A stretch of DNA of 64,000 nt from Xanthobacteraceae bacterium (GTDB taxonomy: Bacteria > Pseudomonadota > Alphaproteobacteria > Rhizobiales > Xanthobacteraceae), in the NCBI GenBank assembly GCA_022844205.1, contig JALHMF010000002.1:1-64000 (forward strand), written 5' to 3'. How positions within the stretch are numbered: position 1 is the first letter of the stretch; each line of letters starts with the position of its first letter. Below the pieces are notes generated by a model that worked only from the letters and a program-made list of their open reading frames with translations, was not told the origin of the DNA and made no database searches. Shown here piece after piece: positions 45,768 to 55,999 of this stretch. A program made the translations under genes and the position numbers.

Positions 45768-48200
45768 ATGCAATTCAAGACAATTCAGAAAAAACCGATT
45801 TTCCCCCGCCGTCTTTTTCCAGCAATCGCAATTCCGCTTTTCCTGTTTCTGTCGATTGCGGGGGTATTCTCTGCCGACGAGCGGCTGCAAACGATCAACA
45901 CGCGGCTCGAGGCGATCCGGATCAAGCTCGATCAGATCGAAGGCGTGCTCGCGGCATCCGATCAGCGCCGCCGAACTTTGCTCGCGCTGCGCGAGGAGAT
46001 TGAGCCGCTGCGCGACGACGTGCGCGGCTTCAGCGACGAGATAGCGCTGCGGCTCACCGAAACAGAAACGAGATTAAAGGAACTTGGCTCGCCACCCGCG
46101 GATCCGGCCACCGAGAACCCTGCATTTGCCAGCGAGCGCAGGGTGCAGGGGGCGTTGCAGAAAGAACTCGATGGCACGCTGCGCCAGTCGCGGCTGTTGT
46201 CCGTGCGGGCGGACCAACTCACAGACCGGATTGAACGCCAACGTAGAGCGCTCTTCACCAACCGTCTGTTCTCACGCGCCGATAGTATGATCGATCCTTC
46301 GCTCTGGATTTCGGCATACCGCGCTGTGCCGTTCGAGGTGTTGAGCTTCAATTACCTCATATCCGAATGGCGCGAGCATGTGGTCACCCGCGCGGGCTAT
46401 CTGGGGGCGACACTCGCTCTTCTCGCAGCGATGGCTGCAGGCGGACTGGTTTTCTTCCTGCGCAAAGCGGTCCGCAGCCGGATCGCGGCCTATCCGCTAC
46501 ACGCCGATGCGACATCGTTCACGCTGCTGAAAAAATCCCAGATCGCATTCCGCGATGCTGTGCTGAATTCGGCGGCGGCGCCAATCGCAACGCTCGTCGT
46601 CATCGAAACGCTTTCCGCTTTCGAGCTTCTGACCGGCAGCGCATCGAATGTATTATACGGCCTGCTCGCAGCGGTGATCTTCGCATCGGCCGGCCGGGGC
46701 CTTGCGAGTGCCGTACTGGCCCCGCATGACCGCAGCCTCCGCCTGCCGGCACTAAACGATTTACCGGCCCGGCGGCTTCACTCGCTGATTTCGAAAACCG
46801 TCGTCGTGACGGCGGTGATCCTGTTCGTTAACGTGCTGCACCGGACGCTATCCGCGCCGCTTGCACTGACAATCTTGACCAGTGCGATCTATAGCTTCGT
46901 GATCGCTTCCCTGATCGCCCACTCGTTGCTCACCCACAGCAGCCAGAGCAGCGGCGACGGCGAAGACCTGCCGCCCTGGATCAGGCTCACCGGCTGGGTC
47001 GCGACCGCCACGATTGCGATCGCGCTGCTTACCGGCTTCATCCGCTTCGCGGCATTCGTATCGGACCGCATGGCAATGGCCGCGGTCGTGCTGACGGCCC
47101 TCTATCTCGGCCTAGCTTTGATCGACGCATGGATGGGGCGCGGCCTCACCGAGGAATCCGGCCGCCGCCGCGCGGTCGCTGCAACGCTCGGCATCAAGAC
47201 AAAAACGCTCGATCTGATCGCGACGCTGCTAGCAGGTTTCCTGCGCGCGCTGCTGCTCGTGTTCGCAGCCTTCCTCGTCGTCGGCACGATCACGACATCC
47301 GCCATCGACATCGTCGGCACGCTTGATCGCGTGGCACTCGGCATTGAGATCGGCAAGACGAAAATCCTGTTCGTAGACGTGCTCGCAGCGGTGCTGATTC
47401 TCGTCATTGGATTCGCCTTTGTCCGTGTTGTGCACCGCTGGATCGGCAATTCGGTACTGCCCAGCACCGATCTTGAGCCCGGCCTGCAAAACTCGATTGC
47501 GACCATCATCGGCTATGCCGGCGTGATCATCACCATCTCGCTGTCACTCGGACGGCTTGGCCTCAACCTTGAAAACGTGGCGCTCGTCGCGGGCGCGCTT
47601 TCCGTCGGCATCGGCTTCGGCCTGCAGGCGATCGTCTCGAACTTTGTGTCCGGTCTTATTCTTCTGACCGAACGTCCGATCCGGGTCGGCGACTGGATCG
47701 TCACGAAGGGCGAGGAAGGCGTCGTGAAGAAAATCAGCGTCCGCTCGACCGAAATCGAAACCTTCGAGCGCGCGACGGTGATTCTCCCGAATTCCGACCT
47801 GATTACAGGTGCTGTGAAAAACTGGACGCACACCAACAAGCATGGGCGGCTCGTGCTGCCGGTTGCCGTCGCATTCGATTCCGATCCAGAACAGGTAAAG
47901 AACATTTTGCTGGGCATCGCGAATGCCCGCAGCGAGTTCCTCAAGAATCCAGAGCCCAATGTTTTGTTTACAAAGATCGGCGACAACGCCATGAACTTCG
48001 AATTGCGCGGTGTCGTGGGCGACGTCAATCAGAGGCTGAATGTGACCAGCGAGATCAACTTCGCCATCTTTCGCGAGTTCAAGGCGGCGGGGATCAAGAT
48101 TCCGTCGCAACAGCAGCCGGAGATCCGCATCGTCCGCGGGGACAACGGAACGGCCGATACGCTCGGCGAACTGCTGCAGGGCCGCTCGCAGAAATCATGA
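45768..48200 (+). CDS. MscS-type mechanosensitive channel with DUF3772 domain
   Basis: An 810-residue inner-membrane channel. A signal-like N-terminal helix (about 13-35) is followed by a periplasmic DUF3772/coiled-coil region (about 40-190), several membrane helices, and the MscS pore and beta domain (about 590-700: [23 protein letters not shown], then RPIRVGDWI). These large channels release solutes on hypoosmotic shock, like MscK. ATG 45768 is preceded by GAGG; an upstream TTG is less likely. Its stop overlaps the start of the CAP gene (ATGA). Confidence 0.92.
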   Translation: MQFKTIQKKPIFPRRLFPAIAIPLFLFLSIAGVFSADERLQTINTRLEAIRIKLDQIEGVLAASDQRRRTLLALREEIEPLRDDVRGFSDEIALRLTETETRLKELGSPPADPATENPAFASERRVQGALQKELDGTLRQSRLLSVRADQLTDRIERQRRALFTNRLFSRADSMIDPSLWISAYRAVPFEVLSFNYLISEWREHVVTRAGYLGATLALLAAMAAGGLVFFLRKAVRSRIAAYPLHADATSFTLLKKSQIAFRDAVLNSAAAPIATLVVIETLSAFELLTGSASNVLYGLLAAVIFASAGRGLASAVLAPHDRSLRLPALNDLPARRLHSLISKTVVVTAVILFVNVLHRTLSAPLALTILTSAIYSFVIASLIAHSLLTHSSQSSGDGEDLPPWIRLTGWVATATIAIALLTGFIRFAAFVSDRMAMAAVVLTALYLGLALIDAWMGRGLTEESGRRRAVAATLGIKTKTLDLIATLLAGFLRALLLVFAAFLVVGTITTSAIDIVGTLDRVALGIEIGKTKILFVDVLAAVLILVIGFAFVRVVHRWIGNSVLPSTDLEPGLQNSIATIIGYAGVIITISLSLGRLGLNLENVALVAGALSVGIGFGLQAIVSNFVSGLILLTERPIRVGDWIVTKGEEGVVKKISVRSTEIETFERATVILPNSDLITGAVKNWTHTNKHGRLVLPVAVAFDSDPEQVKNILLGIANARSEFLKNPEPNVLFTKIGDNAMNFELRGVVGDVNQRLNVTSEINFAIFREFKAAGIKIPSQQQPEIRIVRGDNGTADTLGELLQGRSQKS

Positions 48201-48715
48201 TAAAATTCCTTCCGCTCGGCTTTATCGCGTCCACCCTGATTCTGCTCGCCGCCTGCGGTGGCGTAGTCGAGCAGGTGGAGAAATCTCCTGCGTTTTACGA
48301 GAACCTCGCACAGCCGAATTCGGAAGTGAACGTAGCGGCCGCGGCATCGCTGTTTTCGGATTATCGCCGCTCCAAGGGGCTGCCCGCGGTTGAACCCGAC
48401 GATAAACTCATTGCCGCCGCCCGCGACCAGGTCCGCCGCATGGTGGCTGCCGACAAGGTCACCCACGATCCGGGTGGCCGCGGCTTCGTCCAGCGCCTGA
48501 AGGCGTCCGGCTTCAATGCTGCCCGTTCAGCGGAAAACATCAGCGCCGGATACCACACCCTGGCCGAAGCATTCTCCGGGTGGCGCGATTCTCCCTCCCA
48601 TAACAAGAACATGCTGCTTCCCGGCGCGACCCGCTTTGGGATTGCGAGCGCCTATACGCCAAAATCGAAATACCGGGTATTTTGGGCGCTGATCTTGGCC
48701 GAGCCTGCGAACTAA
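48197..48715 (+). CDS. CAP (SCP/PR1) domain lipoprotein
   Basis: A 172-residue lipoprotein (lipobox LAAC, C20) with a CAP domain. YRRSKGLPAVEPDDKLIAAA, a conserved His in KVTHDP, RSAENISAG and WRDSPSHNKNML follow the family order. CAP proteins are extracellular or envelope proteins of mixed roles. The overlap with the mechanosensitive channel gene suggests joint expression. Confidence 0.88.
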   Translation: MIKFLPLGFIASTLILLAACGGVVEQVEKSPAFYENLAQPNSEVNVAAAASLFSDYRRSKGLPAVEPDDKLIAAARDQVRRMVAADKVTHDPGGRGFVQRLKASGFNAARSAENISAGYHTLAEAFSGWRDSPSHNKNMLLPGATRFGIASAYTPKSKYRVFWALILAEPAN

Positions 48716-48747
48716 CGAAACCGGCCGCCTGACGTAAGCGGGGAAAC

Positions 48748-50358
48748 ATGCTGCCTGAGGCGCGAGACTACGAGACGCTGCGCGCGAAATTCCGCTGGCA
48801 GATTCCGCAGCACTACAACATCGCGGTTGACGCTTGCGACAGATGGGCGGCGCGGGAGCCTGATCGCGTTGCACTGATCATCGGGAAACCGTCGAGCGGC
48901 TTTGACGGCATTTCTTATGGATACCTGAGCGAGCAATCGAACCGGCTTGCGAATGTGCTCATCGCGAACGGCGTGCAACGCGGCGACCGCGTGTCCATCA
49001 TCCTTCCGCAATCGCCGGAAACTGTGATCGCGCATCTCGCGATCTACAAGATCGGTGGCATCGCCGTGCCGCTCGCAGCTCTGTTCGGCACCGATGCGAT
49101 GTCCTATCGGCTCGGCAATTCCGGCGCGTGCGCGGTCGTCACCAACAAGGCTGGCCTCGCGAAGCTCGACGGCATCCGGAAAGACCTGCCGGCACTGAAA
49201 TTGGTGCTTTCCGTCGATGGCGCAGCCGACAGCGTGCTCGATTTTGCAAGCACGCTCGCCCGCGCCGCGAGCGGCTTCACGCCGGTCGATACGTCGCCCG
49301 ACGATCCGGCACTCATGGTTTACACATCCGGCACCACCGGCCAGCCGAAGGGCGCGCTGCACGGACACCGCGTACTGCTCGGGCATTTCCCGGGGGTCGA
49401 ATATCACCATGAATTCTTGCCGCAGCCGGGCGACAGGATGTGGACGCCGGCCGACTGGGCGTGGGCGGGAGGACTTTTGAACATTCTGCTTCCCGGCCTC
49501 GCGCACGGCGTTCCTGTCGTAGCCCGCAAGACCGATAAATTCGATCCCGACGAGGCCTATGCGCTGATGAGCGAAGCGGGCGTGCGAAACACTTTTATTC
49601 CGCCGACTGCACTCCGGATGATGCGCGGTGCGGGGCGGCCGAAACACAAACTCAATTTGCGTACGGTCGCCTCCGGCGGCGAGGCGCTCGGCGTGGAAAC
49701 TTACGAATGGGGACGCGACGTGCTCGGCCTCACCATCAATGAGTTCTACGGCCAGACCGAATGCAACATCGTGCTGTCGTCATGCAGCGCGATAGGAATC
49801 ACGAAACCCGGCGCCATCGGCAAGGCCGTACCCGGCCATGAGGTCGCGGTCATCCGCGAGGATGGCAGTGTCTGCAAGCCGGGCGAGCTTGGACAGATCG
49901 CGATCCTGCGTCCCGACCCGGTGATGTTCCTCGAATACTGGAAGAAGCCGGAAGCCACCCGCGACAAGTTCATCGGCGACTGGATGACCACCGGCGATCA
50001 GGGCATGGCCGATGACGAAGGCTATGTCAGTTTCATCGGCCGCGACGACGACGTGATCACGTCCGCGGGTTTCCGCATCGGTCCCGGCGAGATTGAGGAT
50101 TGCCTGATCTGCCATCCCGCTGTGGCGCTGGCGGCAGCGGTCGGCAAACCCGACGCGCTTCGCACCGAGATCGTCAAGGCGTTCGTCGTGTTGAAGCCCG
50201 GGCATGCGCCTTCGCCCGAACTTGCAAAAGAGATTCAAGATTTCGTCCGCACGCGGCTTTCCGCGCATGAATATCCGCGCGAAGTCTCGTTCATCGACCA
50301 ACTGCCACTGACGACAACCGGAAAAGTGATCCGCCGCCTGTTGCGGGAACAAACCTAG
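48748..50358 (+). CDS. AMP-dependent acyl-CoA synthetase
   Basis: A 536-residue ligase of the acetyl/medium-chain acyl-CoA synthetase group, activating a carboxylic acid through an acyl-AMP. The P-loop YTSGTTGQPKGALHG, the A8 hinge SAGFRIGPGEIED and the C-terminal TTTGKVIRR with its catalytic Lys are present. EFYGQTECN is the adenylate motif. Substrate is not predictable with certainty; the group includes medium-chain and propionyl/acetyl enzymes. Its stop overlaps that of the convergent acyltransferase gene by 4 nt. Confidence 0.9.
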   Translation: MLPEARDYETLRAKFRWQIPQHYNIAVDACDRWAAREPDRVALIIGKPSSGFDGISYGYLSEQSNRLANVLIANGVQRGDRVSIILPQSPETVIAHLAIYKIGGIAVPLAALFGTDAMSYRLGNSGACAVVTNKAGLAKLDGIRKDLPALKLVLSVDGAADSVLDFASTLARAASGFTPVDTSPDDPALMVYTSGTTGQPKGALHGHRVLLGHFPGVEYHHEFLPQPGDRMWTPADWAWAGGLLNILLPGLAHGVPVVARKTDKFDPDEAYALMSEAGVRNTFIPPTALRMMRGAGRPKHKLNLRTVASGGEALGVETYEWGRDVLGLTINEFYGQTECNIVLSSCSAIGITKPGAIGKAVPGHEVAVIREDGSVCKPGELGQIAILRPDPVMFLEYWKKPEATRDKFIGDWMTTGDQGMADDEGYVSFIGRDDDVITSAGFRIGPGEIEDCLICHPAVALAAAVGKPDALRTEIVKAFVVLKPGHAPSPELAKEIQDFVRTRLSAHEYPREVSFIDQLPLTTTGKVIRRLLREQT

Positions 50359-51503
50359 CGAATCAGGCCGCGCGTCGCTTTCAGACCGGCGACAGACATC
50401 CGCCGGGCGGTTTCAAACACGATCCCGGCAGCGAAACTCGCCTGGCCCGACAATGGCACCAGCCAATCGGCGATCCGGATACGCCGCGCCCACAGATGAT
50501 CGATCATCGGATGGTTGGCGGCGGCGCAGGAATCAACAAGTGCGAGATTCGTTTGCTTGAGCAAATCTTCCGTAAGATCGAGCGCGAGCAGAACGCCCGG
50601 CGAATGGCGCGCAAAATCCTCGTCGTAGGAAATTTTCCAGAACCAGGCTTCGCTGCCGGAAAACAGCGTAATCGCTGCGGCGATCGGAACATCGTTCAGA
50701 CGGAGAAAATCAATCCGCGCCTGTCCTTTACCGCCAAGACCGGAAACAGCCGAGCGCATGAATTCTTCGGTATCCGAATGCGATTGCGCAGCACTACCCT
50801 TGCGGCCTTTCCAGCCTTTCGCTTCCAGCGAAACATATTCCGACAGTGCTGCAGAAATATCCTCCGGCTCCGTAACCGGTTTGTGGTTAAGCTCACCCAT
50901 TTCTTCAAGCCGGCGGCGCTGGCGCCGCAGCTCTTTTGTTTTTTTCGCCGAAAGCGCCGGGGCGTCTCTCATGAGCGGGGAGAAAGCCGCGCGATCGTGC
51001 GCGCTGAAACGCCTGACGCTGCGGTTGCTGGCTGACAACGCTTCGCCCATCACGCGTGCAAATTCGCCGCTCTCGTTCAGGAGCGGAAACAGCGCGAGAC
51101 GCGGCGAGGCATGGATGGAGGGAAGAAATTTCAGGAATGTATCAACCGCATCCCGGGCATGCTTCGCATCCACAAGCGGCGTACCAAGCGGCGCGAACGG
51201 ATGCGTCCACATCACAAAAGTATTCACCGCGCGCCCGTTGGCAATACCTTCCACCTCGCCGGGAAACAATCCGATCAGGCGCGATCCTTCGCGCACCAGC
51301 ACGGCGCCGGGATTCTGACCGGGCATTTTCGCCGCAGCCATGGCAAAAGCAAGCTCGAGGAAAACATTTGGCTCCAGCGCGCGGACAGTCAGATCTTGCC
51401 AGTCCGAAAGATCGCGTTCGCTCAGACCGACAACGCGCTTCCATTCGGCGCTCAGCGTATCTGGGAGGATTTCTGTTTGCAGAACGGACCGGTTCATGGA
51501 CAT
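50355..51503 (-). CDS. GNAT/CelD-type acyltransferase (BioF2-like domain)
   Basis: A 382-residue cytoplasmic protein of the Acetyltransf_6 (CelD/FemAB-like) group. The C-terminal half (about 180-340) has EYVSLEAKGWKGRKGSA and FYLR-type LNDVPIAAAITLFSGSEAWFWKISYDEDFARHSPGVLL, typical of this family, which acts on exopolysaccharide or cell-wall precursors. The gene starts 15 nt after the flippase stop, so the two look like an operon. Starts at ATG 51503, ATG 51497 or GTG 51509 are all possible. Confidence 0.82.
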   Translation of the reverse strand: MSMNRSVLQTEILPDTLSAEWKRVVGLSERDLSDWQDLTVRALEPNVFLELAFAMAAAKMPGQNPGAVLVREGSRLIGLFPGEVEGIANGRAVNTFVMWTHPFAPLGTPLVDAKHARDAVDTFLKFLPSIHASPRLALFPLLNESGEFARVMGEALSASNRSVRRFSAHDRAAFSPLMRDAPALSAKKTKELRRQRRRLEEMGELNHKPVTEPEDISAALSEYVSLEAKGWKGRKGSAAQSHSDTEEFMRSAVSGLGGKGQARIDFLRLNDVPIAAAITLFSGSEAWFWKISYDEDFARHSPGVLLALDLTEDLLKQTNLALVDSCAAANHPMIDHLWARRIRIADWLVPLSGQASFAAGIVFETARRMSVAGLKATRGLIR

Positions 51504-51518
51504 CGCCACCAGCTGCCG

Positions 51519-52898
51519 TTACCAGCGCCAGACCAGCGCGTGCAGACCGAGCCTGCGCTTCACCACAAAAAAGAGAAGCGCCGATTCGAGCAGGATTGCC
51601 GTCGCAGTCGAGATCGCGGCCCCCTCGATGCCGATCAACGGAACGAGAATGAGACACAAAACAAGATTGGTGACGAACGCCGTTCCATAGACCGCCGCAC
51701 AGGCACGCTGCTCGCCGACCATGTTCAGGAGACGCTCAGCCGGGCCGACCGCCGCGCGCGCGAGCAGGCCAAAGGCCAGAATAAACATCAGCGGATAGCC
51801 TTCAACGAAATCTTCCCCGAACAGCAACAGGATCCAGTGGCCAAGCGAGAGCATCACGATCGCGGCCGCGAGCGAAGGCCAGAAGGTCCAGCGCGTTGCA
51901 AGCGCCAGAAAATTCTCCAGCTTTTCTTTCTCTCCGGCAAAATGATATTGGCTGAATTTGTGCGCAAAAGCCGCGTTCACGGCGAAATAGATGAATGCTA
52001 TCAGGGCCAATGTTTTCGTGGCCGCATAGTAGGTCGCGATTTCTTCCGGCCCGAGGTACAGTTCCAGAACCAGGATGTCGGTGTAGGTGAGGAGAAAATA
52101 AAAGCCATCCACCATGAAGATCGGCAATGCCGTCTTGAACCAGTGCGAGACTTCAAACTTGCGCGGACCTTTTTCTATGCGCGCGGAAAGCCGGCGCTGT
52201 AGCAACCATCCCTGCACGAGAACCATCGTCCAGATCGCGATCACCGTCGCCGCCATTGCTGTAACGGCGCTTGTTTTCATCCCGCTCATATGTGCGGCCG
52301 TGAGCAGCGCCAGAATAAGGATCGGCTGCACGACATAGCCGGGCACCATGGCGATATTGAACCAGTTGTAAGAGCGTGCGATTCCATCCTGCGAACTCGA
52401 AAGGGCGAAGATCGGCAGGCACGCGAATCCAAATAGGAACGCCCCGCGAAAACTCTCACCGACGCGTTCTCCAAGGAGGAGAATGACCCCAATGCCCAGC
52501 GCCGCCGCCGCTGATCCGAGCGCTAAACTGAGCGCGCGGCTACCGAACAGAAAACCGCGCAGCAGGCCCGCATCGTTGCGCGCGATATATTCCGGAATGA
52601 AGCGCTGCGTGGAATAGGCAAGCCCGAGCGGCGCCAGACCGCCGATCAGGATCACCCAGGTCCATACATATACATAGATGCCGAATTCGTAACGGCCCAT
52701 CCAGCGCGCAAGAAAAATCTGCGAAGCGAAAATCAGTGCCGCGGATACGACGCGCACGAAAAAGGCGATACCGGCCATGCGCTTTGCGACCGCATCGTCG
52801 CCATCGCCTGTAACCAGCGCCCGCATGTGCCCGGCCAGCTCGCTGAGACGCGACCGCGGACTGCCTAATCCGGCTTCGCTGGGGTTTGCGATGGACAA
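51519..52898 (-). CDS. Wzx-type polysaccharide flippase (MOP superfamily)
   Basis: A 459-residue protein with about 12-14 predicted membrane helices and an N-terminal cytoplasmic stretch of about 45 residues. ARWMGRYEFGIYVYVWTWV and the later LNMVGEQRACAAVYGT fit lipopolysaccharide/oligosaccharide flippases, which move lipid-linked sugar units across the inner membrane. No glycosyltransferases or polymerase (Wzy) are nearby, only the acyltransferase, so the cargo may be a small lipid-linked unit. The 131-nt region upstream should contain its promoter. Confidence 0.88.
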   Translation of the reverse strand: MSIANPSEAGLGSPRSRLSELAGHMRALVTGDGDDAVAKRMAGIAFFVRVVSAALIFASQIFLARWMGRYEFGIYVYVWTWVILIGGLAPLGLAYSTQRFIPEYIARNDAGLLRGFLFGSRALSLALGSAAAALGIGVILLLGERVGESFRGAFLFGFACLPIFALSSSQDGIARSYNWFNIAMVPGYVVQPILILALLTAAHMSGMKTSAVTAMAATVIAIWTMVLVQGWLLQRRLSARIEKGPRKFEVSHWFKTALPIFMVDGFYFLLTYTDILVLELYLGPEEIATYYAATKTLALIAFIYFAVNAAFAHKFSQYHFAGEKEKLENFLALATRWTFWPSLAAAIVMLSLGHWILLLFGEDFVEGYPLMFILAFGLLARAAVGPAERLLNMVGEQRACAAVYGTAFVTNLVLCLILVPLIGIEGAAISTATAILLESALLFFVVKRRLGLHALVWRW

Positions 52899-53029
52899 TG
52901 CTCTCTCGCTGGCTTGCCTGAAATGTCGGCGTGAATTAGCAGGACGGCATTAAGAAACCCTTGGGTAAGGCGAGGTGCGCGCGAAACTGAAACCGATTGT
53001 TAAAGTTAATGCCGGCTCAAAAAAACAGC

Positions 53030-54829
53030 CTAGAGCCGAACGGCGCCAGAACTCAGCCGCTTTTGAAGCGTATCATCGACCCGAACGAACGATTTGGTGG
53101 CCGGATCGCTAAAATAAATCTCGTCGGAACTTGCCGCCGGATCGAATCCCTCGCGCATGAGATCGACCTTGCGCTGCTTGAATGTGCCCGTCAGTTCCAG
53201 CGCTCCGCGAATACGGATGAACAGCGGCCGCGCATATTCCGGCAGCGACCGGACAATGTGCTCGCGCAGCTTTGCGAGATCGGGGTTTGCTTCCGTAACG
53301 ATTGCCGCCATGCCAGCACGGCCCTCGTTGCCTTGAACGTGCACGCCATAGACGGTCGTATCCTTCACGCTGGGAAACGTGTTGATTGCCTCGGCGACTT
53401 CGGTGGTCGAAACATTCTCCCCTTTCCAGCGGAACGTGTCGCCGAGCCGGTCCATGAAATAGAAATAGCCGAGTTCGTCCTGACGCATCAGATCGCCGGT
53501 GCGAAACCAGGCGTCGCCTTTTTCGAAGGCATCCCGAACGATCTTCTGCTTCGTCGCTTCAGGATCGGCATACCCCTCGAAGCGGTTGGCGGGCTTGGAG
53601 GGATCGTTGAGAATCTTGCTGATGAGTTCGCCCGGCTCGTTGGGCGGCGCAAGCACAAGACGTCCGTCCGGGCCGCGCATCGGCTCTACGGTATCGACGT
53701 CGACCTGCACGATCGCGGTCGGGAACCGCTTCGCCATATACCAGGGAATGCGCCCGACGGCGCCGGCCGTTCCATCGAAATTGAACAGCGCGACGTTGCC
53801 CTCGGTCGCCGCATAGAACTCGATGATGCGCGGGATGCGAAAACGCTCCTGAAAGGTCTTCCAGATATCGGGGCGCAAGCCGTTGCCACAGCAAAGGCGC
53901 AGGCGGTGTTTCTTCTCCGCCTCGCATGGCGGTGCCATGACGAGATAACGGCAGAGTTCGCCGATATACTGGAACATGGTGCAATCGAAGCGAACGATAT
54001 CGTCCCAGAATTCGCGCGCAGAAAATTTCTCGCGGATGACCGCCGTACCGCCCGCGAGCAGCACCGCTCCCGGCGCCAGCACGCCTCCCGCCGTGTGATA
54101 CATCGGCAGACAGATATACATGCGGTCGTCGGCTCTGGTATGCATCGCACCGGAAAAGCCGTGCGAGATCGCCATGATTCGGTAGTGGTTGATGTTGGCC
54201 GCCTTCGGCATTCCCGTGGTGCCGCTCGTGTAAACGAACAGCGCACGGTCCTCGATGGAAAGCGAAACACGTTCTGATTCCAAAAGCGCGCCACCGTCGA
54301 ACCTTGAAACCGCTTCACTGATCGACGGCCAGTCCGCTTCGACTTTTCCGTGCAGCCAGACTTTCGCGCCGTTCGCCCGGGCGAGATCGGCCGTGCGGAA
54401 TTGCGCCAGCAGCGCCGCGTCGACGATGATCTGCTTCGGCTCGACAATTGCGATGCAATAGCTGAGTGCTGCCCCCGTCAGATTGGTATTTAGCATCGAA
54501 ACGACGGCGCCCACGCGCGTCAGGCCGACCCAGACCGCGAGATATTCAGGCCGATTCGGCATCAACAGGCAAACGACGTCGCCTTTCTTCAAGCCCTGCG
54601 CCAGCGCCCAGCGGGCATAGCGGTTCGCGCGTTCGTTCAATTCGCGATAGGTGAGCTTTTCGAGGGCGGAAACGAGCGCTTCCCTGTCGCCGAAACGTTC
54701 GGCGAGTTCCTCAATCACATGCGGAAAGACACGGCCGGGATTTCGCCCGATCGGGGTTGTCATCTTCAGCGCGCGAAGCACGCTGCGCAGCCCGGTATAT
54801 TCGCGATTCAGGCGGTCGAAAAAACCCAT
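53030..54829 (-). CDS. Long-chain acyl-CoA synthetase (FATP/FadD6-like)
   Basis: A 599-residue AMP-binding enzyme of the very-long-chain/FATP branch. YTSGTTGMPKAANINH is the P-loop, EFYAATEGNVAL the adenylate motif, and FRTGDLMRQDELGYFYFMDRLGDTFRWKGENVSTTEV the hinge region. It activates long fatty acids and may help import them. ATG 54829 (MGFFDRLNREY) matches the family start; ATG 54874 gives a 15-residue extension. The CobW gene lies upstream on the same strand. Confidence 0.9.
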   Translation of the reverse strand: MGFFDRLNREYTGLRSVLRALKMTTPIGRNPGRVFPHVIEELAERFGDREALVSALEKLTYRELNERANRYARWALAQGLKKGDVVCLLMPNRPEYLAVWVGLTRVGAVVSMLNTNLTGAALSYCIAIVEPKQIIVDAALLAQFRTADLARANGAKVWLHGKVEADWPSISEAVSRFDGGALLESERVSLSIEDRALFVYTSGTTGMPKAANINHYRIMAISHGFSGAMHTRADDRMYICLPMYHTAGGVLAPGAVLLAGGTAVIREKFSAREFWDDIVRFDCTMFQYIGELCRYLVMAPPCEAEKKHRLRLCCGNGLRPDIWKTFQERFRIPRIIEFYAATEGNVALFNFDGTAGAVGRIPWYMAKRFPTAIVQVDVDTVEPMRGPDGRLVLAPPNEPGELISKILNDPSKPANRFEGYADPEATKQKIVRDAFEKGDAWFRTGDLMRQDELGYFYFMDRLGDTFRWKGENVSTTEVAEAINTFPSVKDTTVYGVHVQGNEGRAGMAAIVTEANPDLAKLREHIVRSLPEYARPLFIRIRGALELTGTFKQRKVDLMREGFDPAASSDEIYFSDPATKSFVRVDDTLQKRLSSGAVRL

Positions 54830-54895
54830 CGTGCGTTCCCGATTCGTTGCGGCAGCATTTCTGGGCCACAGCATCTTGGCAAGGGCAATCGGAAA

Positions 54896-55996
54896 CTAGC
54901 GGCCCAGCGCCAGCGGATTTTCGGTGAGTGCGGCGCGGTCCGGCGCATCCACCGCCGGTATCCCAAGAAACGCATCGAGCATACGCCGTACTTTTGCGGG
55001 TTCGAGATCGTGCGTGACGCACACAAGCCGCGAGCGGCGGTCGTCGTCCGGCCATCCTTCAAGCCGCGCGAGCGGGTGCAAGATATGTTGCACCATGTGC
55101 AGGACCACCGGCTGCTCAGGTTGCTCGGCGAGCTTTATGATGCCCTTAAGCCGCAGAATTTTCGAACCATGCGCCGTCCGCAGGAGATCAATAAACAGTT
55201 CAAGCGTGGAGGCCGGAATCGCGGCTTCGGTCGCCAGCGTGAATACGCGGATGCGGTGATCGTGACGGCTGTGGTCGTGCGTGTGACCCTTGCCCGCCTG
55301 CTCGGCACCGTTGACGGCTTCCTCGGCAAGCCAGCGTGCGACATCCGGAATTTTGCGTTCGGGATCGTAGAGGCCAGCCCCCGTGAGCGCCTTCACCGTC
55401 GCTTCGCCCCTGGCGGCGTCGAGGACAGGCGCGGATGGATTGAGCTGCTTCAACCGCTCGCGCAGCGCGCCGGTATCTGACGCAATGTCCGTTTTCGTCA
55501 GCACGATGCGGTCAGCCATCGCGGCCTGCTTCACCGCCTCGGCGTGGTTGTCGAGCGTCGCCATCCCATTCGCACCATCGACAACGGTGACGACGCCATC
55601 GAGACGGAAGCGCAGCACAAGATAGGGATGCGTCATCACCACGTGCAGGACGGAGGCGGGATCGGCGAGTCCCGTCGTTTCGATCACGACGCGCTTGAAG
55701 GGGACGATGCGGTCATTGTCGCGGCGGCGCAGCAGGTCTTCGAGCGAATTGACGATATCGCCGCGCACCGAGCAGCAGAGACATCCGCTGGACAGGAGCA
55801 CCACGTCGCTGTCGATCACTTCATACAGCAGATGATCGATTCCGATTTCGCCGACCTCGTTCACGAGAACGGCGGTGTCCGCGAATTCCGGATCGCGCAA
55901 AATTTTATTCAGAAGAGTTGTTTTACCGGCACCCAGAAAACCGGTGATCACCGTAAGCGGAATAGGCTCAGGAGGAGTGCGCGAAACCGTGCTCAT
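54896..55996 (-). CDS. COG0523 (CobW/Zng1-like) GTPase metallochaperone
   Basis: A 366-residue G3E-family GTPase. The P-loop GFLGAGKTT begins at 19, the metal-binding GCLCCSV at 71-77 (C72, C74, C75), TTGLADP and TKTD follow, and a CobW C-terminal domain ends the protein. A His-rich loop (HTHDHSRHDH) at about 238-247 is typical of zinc or cobalt chaperones. No Zur box or B12 gene adjoins it, so metal and client are open: zinc transfer is the commonest role, cobalt the alternative. Confidence 0.88.
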   Translation of the reverse strand: MSTVSRTPPEPIPLTVITGFLGAGKTTLLNKILRDPEFADTAVLVNEVGEIGIDHLLYEVIDSDVVLLSSGCLCCSVRGDIVNSLEDLLRRRDNDRIVPFKRVVIETTGLADPASVLHVVMTHPYLVLRFRLDGVVTVVDGANGMATLDNHAEAVKQAAMADRIVLTKTDIASDTGALRERLKQLNPSAPVLDAARGEATVKALTGAGLYDPERKIPDVARWLAEEAVNGAEQAGKGHTHDHSRHDHRIRVFTLATEAAIPASTLELFIDLLRTAHGSKILRLKGIIKLAEQPEQPVVLHMVQHILHPLARLEGWPDDDRRSRLVCVTHDLEPAKVRRMLDAFLGIPAVDAPDRAALTENPLALGR

Positions 55997-55999
55997 TCG

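Noticed and set aside
52997-54277. 426-codon frame on the plus strand
   Set aside because: Antisense to the long-chain acyl-CoA synthetase.
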